Positions 49,968 to 58,544 of a stretch of 63,029 nucleotides of DNA are shown here, in pieces (position 1 is the stretch's first letter; the number at the start of each line of letters is the position of its first letter). Where the stretch lies: assembly GCA_009838075.1 (NCBI GenBank), contig VXSG01000033.1:1-63029 (forward strand), given 5' to 3'. Source of the stretch: Boseongicola sp. SB0665_bin_10 (GTDB taxonomy: Bacteria > Pseudomonadota > Alphaproteobacteria > Rhodobacterales > Rhodobacteraceae). Both the position numbers and the translations under genes were made by a program. Under the pieces are notes generated by a model, which saw only the letters and a program-made list of their open reading frames with translations, was not told where the DNA came from and made no database searches.

Positions 49968-50546
49968 ATGTCGGCATGGATCAAGATGATTTCCGACGAG
50001 GACGCCGATGAGGCGCTCTCGGAAGCCTTGAAGCGGGCGCGAACTCCACATGGAACCGTGGACAACGTCATGCGCGTCCATTCGCTCAGGCCGAGCACGA
50101 TGCATGGTCACGTCACGCTCTACCGCGCCTGCCTTCACGACGACGGCAACAGCATTCCGCAGTGGTTCCAGGAGGCATTGGGATCGTACGTGTCCGCGCT
50201 GAACGATTGCGCCTATTCCTATGCAAATCACTGGGCCAACGCGAAGCATCTGATCGAGGACGACGAGCGCGCCGACCGGATCGAGAGGGCGCTCAAGGAC
50301 CGGCAGCCTGAGGTCGAGTTCAAGGGTCGCGAACTTGCGGCGCTGCGGTATGCCGAAGCACTGACCCTTCGGCCCGCCACAATCGCGGAAGATTGCGTTC
50401 GCACGCTTCGCGATTCGGGCTGGGATGACGGCGAGATCCTGGAAATGAACCAGATCATTTGCTACTTCAACTACGCCAACCGGTTGCTCAACGGGCTTGG
50501 CGTGACAACGGCCGGCGACGTGGTCGGCTACTACGCAGGGACGTGA
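49968..50546 (+). CDS. AhpD/CMD-like protein with CxxS instead of CxxC
   Basis: 192 residues of the carboxymuconolactone decarboxylase/peroxidase-related superfamily. The usual redox motif E/D-C-x-Y-C-x-x-H appears as DCAYSYANH: Cys81 is present, but the second cysteine is Ser84. The helical frame (Y.SALN.CAYSYANHWANA) is retained. Without the second cysteine, peroxide reduction by disulfide exchange is doubtful, so it may be a thiol-dependent or non-redox member. GAGGAGG precedes the ATG. The first gene of the operon with the XRE-cupin regulator and the MATE exporter. Confidence 0.82.
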   Translation: MSAWIKMISDEDADEALSEALKRARTPHGTVDNVMRVHSLRPSTMHGHVTLYRACLHDDGNSIPQWFQEALGSYVSALNDCAYSYANHWANAKHLIEDDERADRIERALKDRQPEVEFKGRELAALRYAEALTLRPATIAEDCVRTLRDSGWDDGEILEMNQIICYFNYANRLLNGLGVTTAGDVVGYYAGT

Positions 50547-50555
50547 CGGCACGAA

Positions 50556-51143
50556 ATGGCATCCGAGAAGGCCGGCAAGCACATCGATGAAGCCATCGGG
50601 CAGTCACTGAGAGAGCTCCGGCGCGAACGCGGCCATTCCGCCAGGGCGCTGGCAGAGCTTTCCGGCGTGTCCGCCGCCATGGTGAGCCGCATCGAGAACG
50701 GATTGGTAAGCCCGAGCATCTCCACGCTCGCTGCGCTCGCCGAGGCACTGAGCGTTCCCATCGTGTCGCTGTTTCGCGAGGCGCGCACCGATCACACGGA
50801 CTTCACGCTCGTGCACGCCGGCGAAGGCTTGAAGTCCACCCGCCTCACCGAGGGACATAGGCACGACTACGTCAATCTTGCCTTTCACGCGCGCAAGGAT
50901 CTTCGTTTCCAGGCTCGCAGGGTGACGCTGACCCGGGATGGCGGCAAGCCGCCGACCTATGTCGGGCACGGAGTCGTTTTCGTGCACGTGCTCGCCGGCC
51001 GGGCAACCTATCGCTACGGCAAGCAGCACCTGACGCTGTCCGAAGGTGACAGCCTGAGCGTGGACGCCGAACTGAACCACGGGTTCGTGGACGTGTTGAC
51101 GCCGGAGTTCGTGTTTCTGACCGTCCAGGCAGAGCGCCCGTGA
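50556..51143 (+). CDS. XRE-family regulator with C-terminal cupin domain (second copy)
   Basis: 195 residues, the same design as the regulator at 45498. HTH: LRRERGHSARALAELSG, then VSAAMVSRIENGLVSPSIST. Cupin: YVGHGVVFVHVLAGRATYRYGKQ and LSEGDSLSVDAELNHGFV. It probably binds the promoter with the 19-bp palindrome upstream of its operon. The two regulators flank the amino acid importer (46087-49660), which either could control. Confidence 0.88.
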   Translation: MASEKAGKHIDEAIGQSLRELRRERGHSARALAELSGVSAAMVSRIENGLVSPSISTLAALAEALSVPIVSLFREARTDHTDFTLVHAGEGLKSTRLTEGHRHDYVNLAFHARKDLRFQARRVTLTRDGGKPPTYVGHGVVFVHVLAGRATYRYGKQHLTLSEGDSLSVDAELNHGFVDVLTPEFVFLTVQAERP

Positions 51144-51153
51144 GCGGTCATGC

Positions 51154-52542
51154 ATGGCACGCGAGCTCACCAGCAACCTGACCGACGGTCCGATCAGCGG
51201 TCACTTTCGGACGCTTGCCGTCCCTGCCGCGATCGGGATGCTGTTCAACACGCTCTACAACGTCGTGGACATGTTCTTCGCCGGACTGCTTTCGACCAGC
51301 GCGCAAGCCGGCATCTCGCTGGGGTACCAGGCCTTCTACATCGCCCTGTCCATCGGCTTCGGCCTCGGCGCCGCAATGGGGGCCATCGTCGGAAACGCTC
51401 TCGGGGCGAAGAACCGGCGTGCCGCGCGACGGCTTTCGGCGCAAGGCGTCACTTTCGGCACCATTGCCGCCCTGGCCCTTCTGGCAATCGGATCGTGGTA
51501 CGGCCCCGCGCTGGTGCAGCTTGTGTCGGAGCCCGGGCCCTATCGCGACGCCGGGACCCGGTACTATCTGCTCCTTTCCCTGGCGCTGCCGGGCTTCATG
51601 ATCGCGTTTGCCTGCAACGGGGCATTGCAGGCACACGGCGACGGGCGGTCCATGCAGCATGCCCTGATCGCCGCGTTCTTTGCCAACATCGCCCTCAATC
51701 CGCTGCTGATATTCGGCATTCCCGGCCTTTGGGCCGGGATCGGATTCGACGGCCTCGCTGTATCCACCGTCATCAGCCAGACCGGCGTGATGATCTACCT
51801 GCTGTGGAAGCTGCTGAGGCTGCCGACGCTGTCCCGGGTACGGACCCGGCATTTCGCGCCCCGAGGGCCCGAGCTTCGGGAAATCTTCCTTCAGACGTTT
51901 CCGACCGCATTTGCGCTCATGATCATGATGCTGTCGGGTTTCGTGGTCCAGTTCGTTCTCAAGGGCTTCGGCGAGCACGCGATTGCCGGGTTTGGCATTG
52001 CCATCAGGCTCGAGCAGATCCTGTTCCTGCCGGTTCTCGGCGTGACCGGGGCACTGCTCCCTATCGCGGCCCAGGCGTACGGCGCCCGCGACCATGATCG
52101 CGTGCGCGAAGCTCTCTTCTTTTGCTGTAAGGTCGGAATCCTCATGACCGCCGGTGCTTTGCCGATCATCTGGATCCTTGGGCGCCCGGTGCTTGAACGG
52201 TTCACCCAGGATCCGGACGTGATTCGAGTCGGGCTCGCCTACCTCCGGGTCGAGAGCCTGATCCTTCCGGCCTACATGATGCACTTCGCGATCAACTCCT
52301 TCCTGCAGGCCCTAAGGCGCCCGATCTGGAATGTCTGGATCAGCCTTTACCGACAGGCGTTCGGCATCGCGTTCTTCGTCTGGCTGTTTGTCGGCGTGTT
52401 CCAGTTCAGCGAGATCGGCGTCTGGTTCGGAATCGCCGTGGCCGTCACGACCGGACTGATGATCGCGATGGTCATCGCGTCGCGCGTTGCAACGGAGAGC
52501 ATTGGCGGCCTCTGGCGGGCGTCCGCGCTTCGCGGCGCCTGA
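51154..52542 (+). CDS. MATE-family multidrug/metabolite efflux protein
   Basis: 462 residues with twelve membrane segments in two similar halves (first half LAVPAAIGMLFNTLYNVVDMFF; second half ALMIMMLSGFVVQFVLKGFG, each given in part). It is an Na+ or H+ antiporter that expels cationic compounds. It follows the XRE-cupin gene by 10 bases in the same direction, so it belongs to the regulated operon. Substrate unknown; given the context an amine-like metabolite is possible. Confidence 0.92.
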   Translation: MARELTSNLTDGPISGHFRTLAVPAAIGMLFNTLYNVVDMFFAGLLSTSAQAGISLGYQAFYIALSIGFGLGAAMGAIVGNALGAKNRRAARRLSAQGVTFGTIAALALLAIGSWYGPALVQLVSEPGPYRDAGTRYYLLLSLALPGFMIAFACNGALQAHGDGRSMQHALIAAFFANIALNPLLIFGIPGLWAGIGFDGLAVSTVISQTGVMIYLLWKLLRLPTLSRVRTRHFAPRGPELREIFLQTFPTAFALMIMMLSGFVVQFVLKGFGEHAIAGFGIAIRLEQILFLPVLGVTGALLPIAAQAYGARDHDRVREALFFCCKVGILMTAGALPIIWILGRPVLERFTQDPDVIRVGLAYLRVESLILPAYMMHFAINSFLQALRRPIWNVWISLYRQAFGIAFFVWLFVGVFQFSEIGVWFGIAVAVTTGLMIAMVIASRVATESIGGLWRASALRGA

Positions 52543-52543
52543 C

Positions 52544-53119
52544 CTATTCCCGTCCGTTCAGCGCATCCTCGAACGTCTTTCGCGCCTCGGCACTATGGAT
52601 GTAGTCGTAGTTTCTCGGGTACGACTCGCCGGGCACTGTCTCGAGGCTGACCATCTGCGGACCGTCAAGCCCGACGATGCGGGGCACCGCGCCGACAAAT
52701 TCGTCAAGTTCGTCAAACGACCGCGACATGGCATATCCCGCAGCCGCGGCAAGCCCCGCAAAGTCGACGTTCTCGGCGTTCGGGATCGGCTGGTCGCCGT
52801 TCACCTCGTACACGCGGTTCGCAAACACGAAATGGTAGAAATTGGTGACGTCGGCGCCGGCAACGGTGACGAGTGCGCCGAGATTCATGAGCAGCGAGCC
52901 GTCACCGTCAAACACGAACACCCGCCGCTCCGGGTTGGCCAGCGCGAGGCCCAGCCCGTGCGACGCCGCCTGCCCCATTGCTCCTACGGCGACGTAGTTC
53001 AGCGGCCTTGGATTGATCGCAATCCAGTCGAAATTCGCCTGGTACACGGCGACGACAATGTCGTCGTCGCGCACGAGCGGCACGAGGGCGCGAAGCGCGT
53101 CATCACGCCTGATGGTCAT
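52544..53119 (-). CDS. TPP-dependent decarboxylase, beta subunit (ComE-like)
   Basis: 191 residues of the C-terminal TPP-binding class. The TPP motif is FVFDGDGSLLMNLGALVTVA followed by ANRVYEVNGDQP. It resembles the beta subunit of sulfopyruvate or phosphonopyruvate decarboxylase. Its start overlaps the end of the alpha gene by 4 bases (ATGA). Together they would decarboxylate a 3-substituted pyruvate to an aldehyde. Convergent with the MATE gene, one base apart. Confidence 0.85.
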   Translation of the reverse strand: MTIRRDDALRALVPLVRDDDIVVAVYQANFDWIAINPRPLNYVAVGAMGQAASHGLGLALANPERRVFVFDGDGSLLMNLGALVTVAGADVTNFYHFVFANRVYEVNGDQPIPNAENVDFAGLAAAAGYAMSRSFDELDEFVGAVPRIVGLDGPQMVSLETVPGESYPRNYDYIHSAEARKTFEDALNGRE

Positions 53120-53664
53120 GGCGCCACCGGTGCCCGGCCAATCAGGAACACGTGCGGGCGCGAATTCGAATATGCTTCCTCGATCAGGCGAACGATGCCT
53201 TCGACGTCCTCCGGCTCCTCGATCGAGGAATGGGAAATCCCCATCGCCCGGAGCACCGGCTCGACGATCCTCACCCCGTAGGCCGCGGACTCGCTTGCGG
53301 GCAGATGGGGCTCCTTCTCCAGCAGACCAACAAGCATGACAACCGGCCTTTGGTAGTCGACTCCGATCGCCCGAACCGCGTTGAGGGAGTCCATGAGTCC
53401 GGTCTGCTGCATCAGCAGCACCGCTCGCGTGCCGTTGCAGGACATCGCGGCACAGATGGAGACGCCTTCGTCCTCCTTGCAGACCCGTGTCAGGCGAATC
53501 GCCGGGTCTCGCGAAATCGGCCAGAGCAGGCCGTCGCTCGTGACGATGTCGGGCAGCGCAACGACCTCTCGAACCCCGCTTTCCCTGAGAAGCTCGATGA
53601 TGCGCGCGCCCGAGGGGTGCGCCACCTGCGCCCCTGTCCCTGCCGACGTGGCTGCGGCCGTCAT
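53116..53664 (-). CDS. TPP-dependent decarboxylase, alpha subunit (ComD-like)
   Basis: 182 residues of the N-terminal PYR class. VCKEDEGVSICAAMSCNG contains the catalytic Glu, followed by AVLLMQQTGLMDSLNAVRAIG. It is the partner of the beta subunit. The stop/start junction with the aminotransferase gene upstream also overlaps (ATGA), so three genes are co-translated. Most like sulfopyruvate decarboxylase alpha (ComD). Confidence 0.85.
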   Translation of the reverse strand: MTAAATSAGTGAQVAHPSGARIIELLRESGVREVVALPDIVTSDGLLWPISRDPAIRLTRVCKEDEGVSICAAMSCNGTRAVLLMQQTGLMDSLNAVRAIGVDYQRPVVMLVGLLEKEPHLPASESAAYGVRIVEPVLRAMGISHSSIEEPEDVEGIVRLIEEAYSNSRPHVFLIGRAPVAP

Positions 53665-54818
53665 TTTGCCGTCCCAAGATGACGCTCGAGCGCCCTGGCG
53701 GTTGCGTCCAGCTCGCGCCGCAGGCCGATCGAGACCCTGAAGCAGTTTGCATAGGCCGGCGAGTTCATTCGCCGAACCCGAATCCCCCTCTCGCCGAGCG
53801 CAACGACCGCCGATTCCGACTGGGCTGCCTCGGGCATCCTGACGAGGACGAAGTTGGTTTGCGACGGAACGCAATCCACGCCCAGGCGGGCCAGCCGGGC
53901 GCAGAATCGGTCCAGAAGCGCACGGTTCTCCCGTCGGACGAACGCGACATGCGCCTGGTCTTCGATCGCCGCCATCGCAGCCGCGACAGAAGGTCCCGCC
54001 ATCGGGAAGGTCAGGGCGATCCGCCGCACGGCGTCGACCACGTCCCGCGGGCCATGCGCCCAGCCCACGCGCGCTCCGGCAAGTCCGTAGATCTTCGAGA
54101 ACGTCCGGCAGACGACCACGTTGGCGGATCGCGCGACAAGGCCATGTCCGGGACAGTAGTCGCCGGCCCATGCATATTCGGCATAAGCGCAATCCAGGAT
54201 CAGGAGAACGTCGTCGGGAAGCGCGGCATGCAGTCGTTCGACCTCGGTCCCCGGCAGGTACGTGCCGGCCGGGTTTTCCGGATTGGCGAGGTAGACAACG
54301 CGCGTCCGCTCGGTGACGGCGGCGATCATCCCGTCGACGGAAGGTGTCAGGTCGTCATCGTCGACCGAAACGACCTCGCCTCCGTTTGCATGGGCATAAT
54401 TGGGAACCTTCAGGTATCCGTTTGCGGAGCGGATCAGTTGGTCTCCCTTACCGAGATAGGCACGGAACAGCCGCGACAGAAGGTCGTCCGCCCCCTGCCC
54501 GACGACTATCCTCTCCGGGTCGAGCTTGTGAAACCCGGCAATTGCGCGGGCCAGCGTGGCCTCGACTCCCTCCGGATATCGCTCGATTCCGGACACGCAT
54601 GCACGGGCGGCGTCCCTTGCGCGCCGGCTCGGGCCAAAGACGCTCTCATTGGAGTTCAGGAGCGCCCAAGGGGGCGGCAGGCCGTCGTCAGCCGACCCAA
54701 GCATGTGTGCCCTGATCCGATCGATTCCCGGCTTTGCCCTCGGTCCCGCTATCGTCGCCTCCCCAATTCGATGCCGCAAGCCACATGCAAGGACAGGTAT
54801 GGTCAATACCCTCATCAC
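53661..54818 (-). CDS. Class I/II aminotransferase (HisC-like)
   Basis: About 385 residues in the longest frame, fold type I PLP enzyme like histidinol-phosphate aminotransferase. The PLP lysine lies in CRTFSKIYGLAGARVGW and the early blocks are LNSNESVFGPS and ERYPEG. The family N-terminus (RAKPGIDRIRAH) begins near 54740, so the true start is probably downstream of ATG 54818. A strong GGGGAGG (54758-54764) sits just before ATA 54752 and no ordinary start codon is there. Coupled to the ComD/ComE-like genes. It would supply the 2-oxo acid for decarboxylation. Confidence 0.85.
   Translation of the reverse strand: MMRVLTIPVLACGLRHRIGEATIAGPRAKPGIDRIRAHMLGSADDGLPPPWALLNSNESVFGPSRRARDAARACVSGIERYPEGVEATLARAIAGFHKLDPERIVVGQGADDLLSRLFRAYLGKGDQLIRSANGYLKVPNYAHANGGEVVSVDDDDLTPSVDGMIAAVTERTRVVYLANPENPAGTYLPGTEVERLHAALPDDVLLILDCAYAEYAWAGDYCPGHGLVARSANVVVCRTFSKIYGLAGARVGWAHGPRDVVDAVRRIALTFPMAGPSVAAAMAAIEDQAHVAFVRRENRALLDRFCARLARLGVDCVPSQTNFVLVRMPEAAQSESAVVALGERGIRVRRMNSPAYANCFRVSIGLRRELDATARALERHLGTAK
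54796..54810. promoter_or_regulatory. Inverted repeat GGTAT-N5-ATACC between divergent operons
   Basis: A perfect 5-base inverted repeat in the short gap between the aminotransferase operon and the deacylase gene. Its geometry suits a GntR-type operator. It lies within the longest aminotransferase frame, another hint that translation starts downstream. Confidence 0.4.
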
Positions 54819-54864
54819 ATTTTAGGATAAACGGCAAAGCAACTTCTCGGCGAAGGGATCCGCT

Positions 54865-55860
54865 TTGGCAGCCACCAGGGTTTCGACGTCCATCGACCTC
54901 GAAAAGCCCGGTCGTCACGTCGGCGCGTTTCGCCTTCGTTGGTCCGACAATTCCAACCCGCTGGGCCATCATCCAATCCCGGTCATGTCGCTGAAGGGCG
55001 GCGCCGGTCCCGTCGCCTTGTTCATTGGCGGCACGCATGGCGACGAGTTCGAGGGACCGGCCGCCGTCATGCGCCTGGCACGGCAGCTTGACCCGGCGGG
55101 TCTCGCGGGGCAGGTCATTCTCGTTCCCGCCCTGAACGCTCCCGCGATCGCCGAATCCTCCCGTGTCAGCCCGCTGGACGGCGCGAACCTCAACCGGGCC
55201 TTTCCCGGCGATCCGGACGGGGGACCGACAGCCATGATCGCCGACTACGTCGAGACCGAACTGCTGCCTCGCGCCGACGCCGTGGTCGACCTGCACTCAG
55301 GTGGAAAGGCATCGTTCTTCCAACCCTGCACGCTAGTCACGCACTGCGCCGACGGAGCGCTCTACGAGGCGAATCTTGCCCTGGCCCGGGCGTTCGGCCT
55401 TCCGCTGATCTGGCGGCTGGGCGCCCAGAACGATGACCGCTCCGTCAATGCCGCCGCCGAGCGGCGCGGCGTCCCCATGATCGCCACGGAACTGGGAGGC
55501 GGCGGCGGATCGGATCCCGAAATCACGGATCGCGCTGAGGCCGGCCTGCTCCGCATGCTTCGGACTCTGGGGATCATCGCCGGCGCGGCGGAACCCCGCG
55601 ACGCCCGGGTCGTTGAGACGTCGTCACCGGACTCGTCGCTCTGCGCGGCAGGCGACGGACTGTTCGACAGGGCCGCAGCAGCGGGGCAGGAAGCGAAATC
55701 CGGTGCCCTGGCCGGCACGCTTCATCACGTGTTCGAACCGGAGCGGCCGTCAAGGGACGTGAAGTTTCAGTCTGACGGCGTCATCCTGGCGCATACTTGC
55801 CGCGGCCTTGTAAGGCGCGGAGACTTGCTGCATCTCGTTGCACAGGACGTCACCGAATGA
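54865..55860 (+). CDS. Succinylglutamate desuccinylase/aspartoacylase-family deacylase
   Basis: 331 residues of the M14-like AstE/AspA zinc family. The first metal motif is GGTHGDEFEGP (H-x2-E), the second zinc His is in VDLHSGG, and ANLNRAFPGD completes the site. It is closest in style to DoeB, the deacetylase of ectoine degradation, but no doeA partner is nearby. TTG 54865 follows GAAGGG and is the best start. Divergent from the aminotransferase operon, and 73 bases upstream of the Rieske operon on the same strand. Confidence 0.88.
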   Translation: MAATRVSTSIDLEKPGRHVGAFRLRWSDNSNPLGHHPIPVMSLKGGAGPVALFIGGTHGDEFEGPAAVMRLARQLDPAGLAGQVILVPALNAPAIAESSRVSPLDGANLNRAFPGDPDGGPTAMIADYVETELLPRADAVVDLHSGGKASFFQPCTLVTHCADGALYEANLALARAFGLPLIWRLGAQNDDRSVNAAAERRGVPMIATELGGGGGSDPEITDRAEAGLLRMLRTLGIIAGAAEPRDARVVETSSPDSSLCAAGDGLFDRAAAAGQEAKSGALAGTLHHVFEPERPSRDVKFQSDGVILAHTCRGLVRRGDLLHLVAQDVTE

Positions 55861-55933
55861 TGAAGCCGCTTGTCATGCCGCCCATCCCCCATCACCGGCT
55901 CGGCCATCGCCAGCCGAGCGGCAGGGCGTTGAG

Positions 55934-57292
55934 ATGAACGACCGGTTTGCAGCACCGACAGGCAACTTTCGCGGACACGCCCGACAGGCCGTCTGGGCCG
56001 CGGCGCCCGACCCCGAACTGACGGAGGTCGGCCCTGGCACGCCTTGCGGCGAGTACTTGCGCCGCTACTGGCTGCCCGTCGCGATGACGGACCGGGTCGG
56101 AGACCTTCCCTGCCGCATCAGGATCCTGGGCGAGGACCTCGTGCTGTTCCGGGAAAAGGGCGAGGGCAGGCTCGGTCTCACCCACCTGCATTGCTGCCAC
56201 CGGAACATGAGCCTTGAATTCGGCATCGTGGAAGAGGGAGGCATTCGCTGTTCCTATCATGGATGGAAATACGGGCTCGACGGGACGATCCTCGAGACAC
56301 CCTGCGAACCGCCGGCCAGCCAGGTCAGGACGCGCGCCTGCCTTGGCGCCTACCCGGTCATCGAGTGCAAGGGCCTCGCGTTCGCCTATATGGGGCCGCC
56401 GGAGGAACAGCCCGGGTTTCCCGTGATGGACACGTTCGACGAGGCGGGCGACGAAATGCTGCCTTACCTCATCGAGTCTCCGTGCAACTGGCTTCAGGTG
56501 ATGGAGAACGCGTGGGACCCTTTCCACGTCGTCTACCTTCACACGCTCGCGGTGCGCAGCCAGTTCATCGACGCTTTCGCCGAAATGCCGATGATCGAGT
56601 TCCACGAGAGCAGGACGGGTGATTTCTACACCAACGTAAGGCGCGTGGACGACATTGTCTGGATCCGGTGCCATGATCACATGCTGCCGAGCTTCACGCA
56701 AAACGGCGGACACTTTCCCGTGCCGGACAAGCCCCGGTATTTCGGGCGCTGCGGACTCAGCCGCTGGGTAACGCCAGTGGATGACACGCATACCCTGGTG
56801 ATCGCATGGCGCCATTTCCGCGACGGCGACGACCCCCGGGGCTTGACCGACAAGTCACGGGTCGGCTTCGGAACGACCGATTTCTATGGCCAGGGGCCCG
56901 ATCGCTCCTACGAGCAGCGTCAGCGCGACCCTGGCGACTATGACGCCTGGGTCAGCCAAGGCCCGAAGAACATTCATGCGCGCGAGAACATGGGCTTCAC
57001 GGACAGGGGCGTCGCGAAGGCCCGCCGTCTCCTGCGGAACGCCATCCGTTCCGTTGCCTCCGGGAACCCGGCACCGCAGCCAACGGACAGTTTCAAGGGC
57101 GTGATCCCGACCTATGGAGGTGACACGATGCTCAGAATTCCCGTGCAGGAGGGTCGTGACGACGGTGCGGTCCTCAAGGAGGTCTCGATCGACGTGGCGG
57201 AAATCTACAGGTCCGCCGATCACCTGCAGGGGGACGCGAGAAACGAGTTCATCCGGTCGCGTCTCAAGGAATACGAGGCGGGCTGGCAATGA
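55934..57292 (+). CDS. Rieske non-heme iron oxygenase (phthalate dioxygenase-like)
   Basis: 452 residues. The Rieske domain has LHCCHRNMSLEFG and RCSYHGWKYG. The catalytic domain has NAWDPFHVVYLH, supplying two iron histidines, and a late iron-ligand region. At 452 residues it is longer than the VanA-like oxygenase at 31529, with a long C-terminal segment. First gene of a coupled operon: its TGA overlaps the ATG of the next gene (57289). No reductase or ferredoxin gene is in the operon. Substrate unknown. Confidence 0.9.
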   Translation: MNDRFAAPTGNFRGHARQAVWAAAPDPELTEVGPGTPCGEYLRRYWLPVAMTDRVGDLPCRIRILGEDLVLFREKGEGRLGLTHLHCCHRNMSLEFGIVEEGGIRCSYHGWKYGLDGTILETPCEPPASQVRTRACLGAYPVIECKGLAFAYMGPPEEQPGFPVMDTFDEAGDEMLPYLIESPCNWLQVMENAWDPFHVVYLHTLAVRSQFIDAFAEMPMIEFHESRTGDFYTNVRRVDDIVWIRCHDHMLPSFTQNGGHFPVPDKPRYFGRCGLSRWVTPVDDTHTLVIAWRHFRDGDDPRGLTDKSRVGFGTTDFYGQGPDRSYEQRQRDPGDYDAWVSQGPKNIHARENMGFTDRGVAKARRLLRNAIRSVASGNPAPQPTDSFKGVIPTYGGDTMLRIPVQEGRDDGAVLKEVSIDVAEIYRSADHLQGDARNEFIRSRLKEYEAGWQ

Positions 57293-57918
57293 CGCGCGTC
57301 TCCATCAATCCCGGCCGCGTCGACTGGTCTGGCGAGAATCCGGGCATCTACCTGAAGTCCGATCCCTCCGCCGACAGGTACGACGCCCTTGCCCTGTTCT
57401 TTCGCGTCGTCCTCTCCCCCTTCGGCCGCGGACATGCCGGCCTGGTCATCGGCCAACCAGACAGTGATGCCGGCTGGCCAGATGCACCCAACTTCATCAT
57501 GACCGACAACCAGCGCATGATGCGCTGGATCGTGGATGGCTGGGTGTCGAAGATGCCAACATTCGTCGGCAAGTCCGGCCTGAAGCGCATGACCTGGCTT
57601 GATTGCGACAGCGTCGAAAGGCGGCCGGGCGACCTGAAGACCCGATACTCGGAAACCGTTCGTGGCTCCGGCGTGACTCTTGAAATGATCTGGCGCGACA
57701 TGGGTCCGCCCCTGCCCGTCGAAGTCACGAAGGAGAACTCGGCCACCAAGGCGCACGAAATGTACTCCGTGTTTCTGGAGGCGGGATCTGCGGAGGTGCG
57801 CGTAAACGGGACGCCGCTCCCGGGCCGGGTGGCCGAGCGGCAGTTCTTTGGTCGCACGATGTCAACCGCCTTCCTCGCGTTTTCCGAAACCTGGGTCACG
57901 CCAACGGAGGATGCCTGA
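57289..57918 (+). CDS. Unknown protein A of a tandem paralogous pair
   Basis: 209 residues, no recognised domain. It shares its whole layout with the next protein: PGRVDWSGENPGIYLK at the start, AL.FFRVV.SP.G.G in the middle, R.SETVRG.GV.LE.IW.D, then EMYSVFLEAG..EVRVNG.PLPG.V, and FLAFSETWVTP at the end. Predicted soluble, with mainly beta structure. ATG 57289 overlaps the Rieske stop. Its place in the operon suggests an accessory subunit, a ferredoxin-independent electron partner, or a substrate-binding protein of the Rieske enzyme. Confidence 0.75.
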   Translation: MTRVSINPGRVDWSGENPGIYLKSDPSADRYDALALFFRVVLSPFGRGHAGLVIGQPDSDAGWPDAPNFIMTDNQRMMRWIVDGWVSKMPTFVGKSGLKRMTWLDCDSVERRPGDLKTRYSETVRGSGVTLEMIWRDMGPPLPVEVTKENSATKAHEMYSVFLEAGSAEVRVNGTPLPGRVAERQFFGRTMSTAFLAFSETWVTPTEDA

Positions 57919-58544
57919 TGCCGCTGAGCGCACCGATCACCCCTGGCACGGTCGACTGGACCGGGGAAAACCCCGGCATTCTCCTGAAGGACGACGACGG
58001 GACATTCACGGCCATGGCTCTCTTCTTTCGGGTGGCCTGGTCGCCGGCCGGCCAGGGCCAGGTGCTCTGGCTCTACGGCTCTCCTGGACTGGAGGCCGGC
58101 ACGCCCGAGGCCCCGAATGTCGTTTTGGCCGACAACGTCGACCTCGCCACCTACCTGAAGTCAAATTTCATTGGCCGTCTCGGCGCCTTCCGCGACGCGC
58201 CGGCATTCGCGCACATGACACCGCGCCTTGCCCAGACCGTGCGAAGCTCCGGCGACCCGAAGAGCCACCGGTATGCCGAGACCATTGTCGGAGAGGGCCT
58301 GGCCGTGGAACTGGTGTGGGAAGACCTGGAACCGCCGAGGGCGCTGGAGCTTGCGCCTGACCAGGTCGGCACCGGCGCCCACACGATGTTCACCCTCCTC
58401 GTTGCCGCAAGAGATGCGCAGATCATCGTCAACGGCCGCGCCCTGCCAGGCCAAGTGGGCAGCCGCGTGCAGGCCGGTCTCGAGACGACAACCGCCTTTC
58501 TCTATTTCAGCGAGACGTGGGTGATCCCGCCCGCCGCGGCATGA
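57918..58544 (+). CDS. Unknown protein B, paralogue of the preceding gene
   Basis: 208 residues and clearly homologous to protein A: PGTVDWTGENPGILLK, ALFFRVAWSPAGQGQ, RYAETIVGEGLAVELVWED, RDAQIIVNGRALPGQVG, and FLYFSETWVIPP. No domain known to me. Its ATG shares a base with the stop of A (TGATG), and its stop overlaps the DUF1116 start. The pair could form a heterodimer. It arose by tandem duplication. Confidence 0.75.
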   Translation: MPLSAPITPGTVDWTGENPGILLKDDDGTFTAMALFFRVAWSPAGQGQVLWLYGSPGLEAGTPEAPNVVLADNVDLATYLKSNFIGRLGAFRDAPAFAHMTPRLAQTVRSSGDPKSHRYAETIVGEGLAVELVWEDLEPPRALELAPDQVGTGAHTMFTLLVAARDAQIIVNGRALPGQVGSRVQAGLETTTAFLYFSETWVIPPAAA

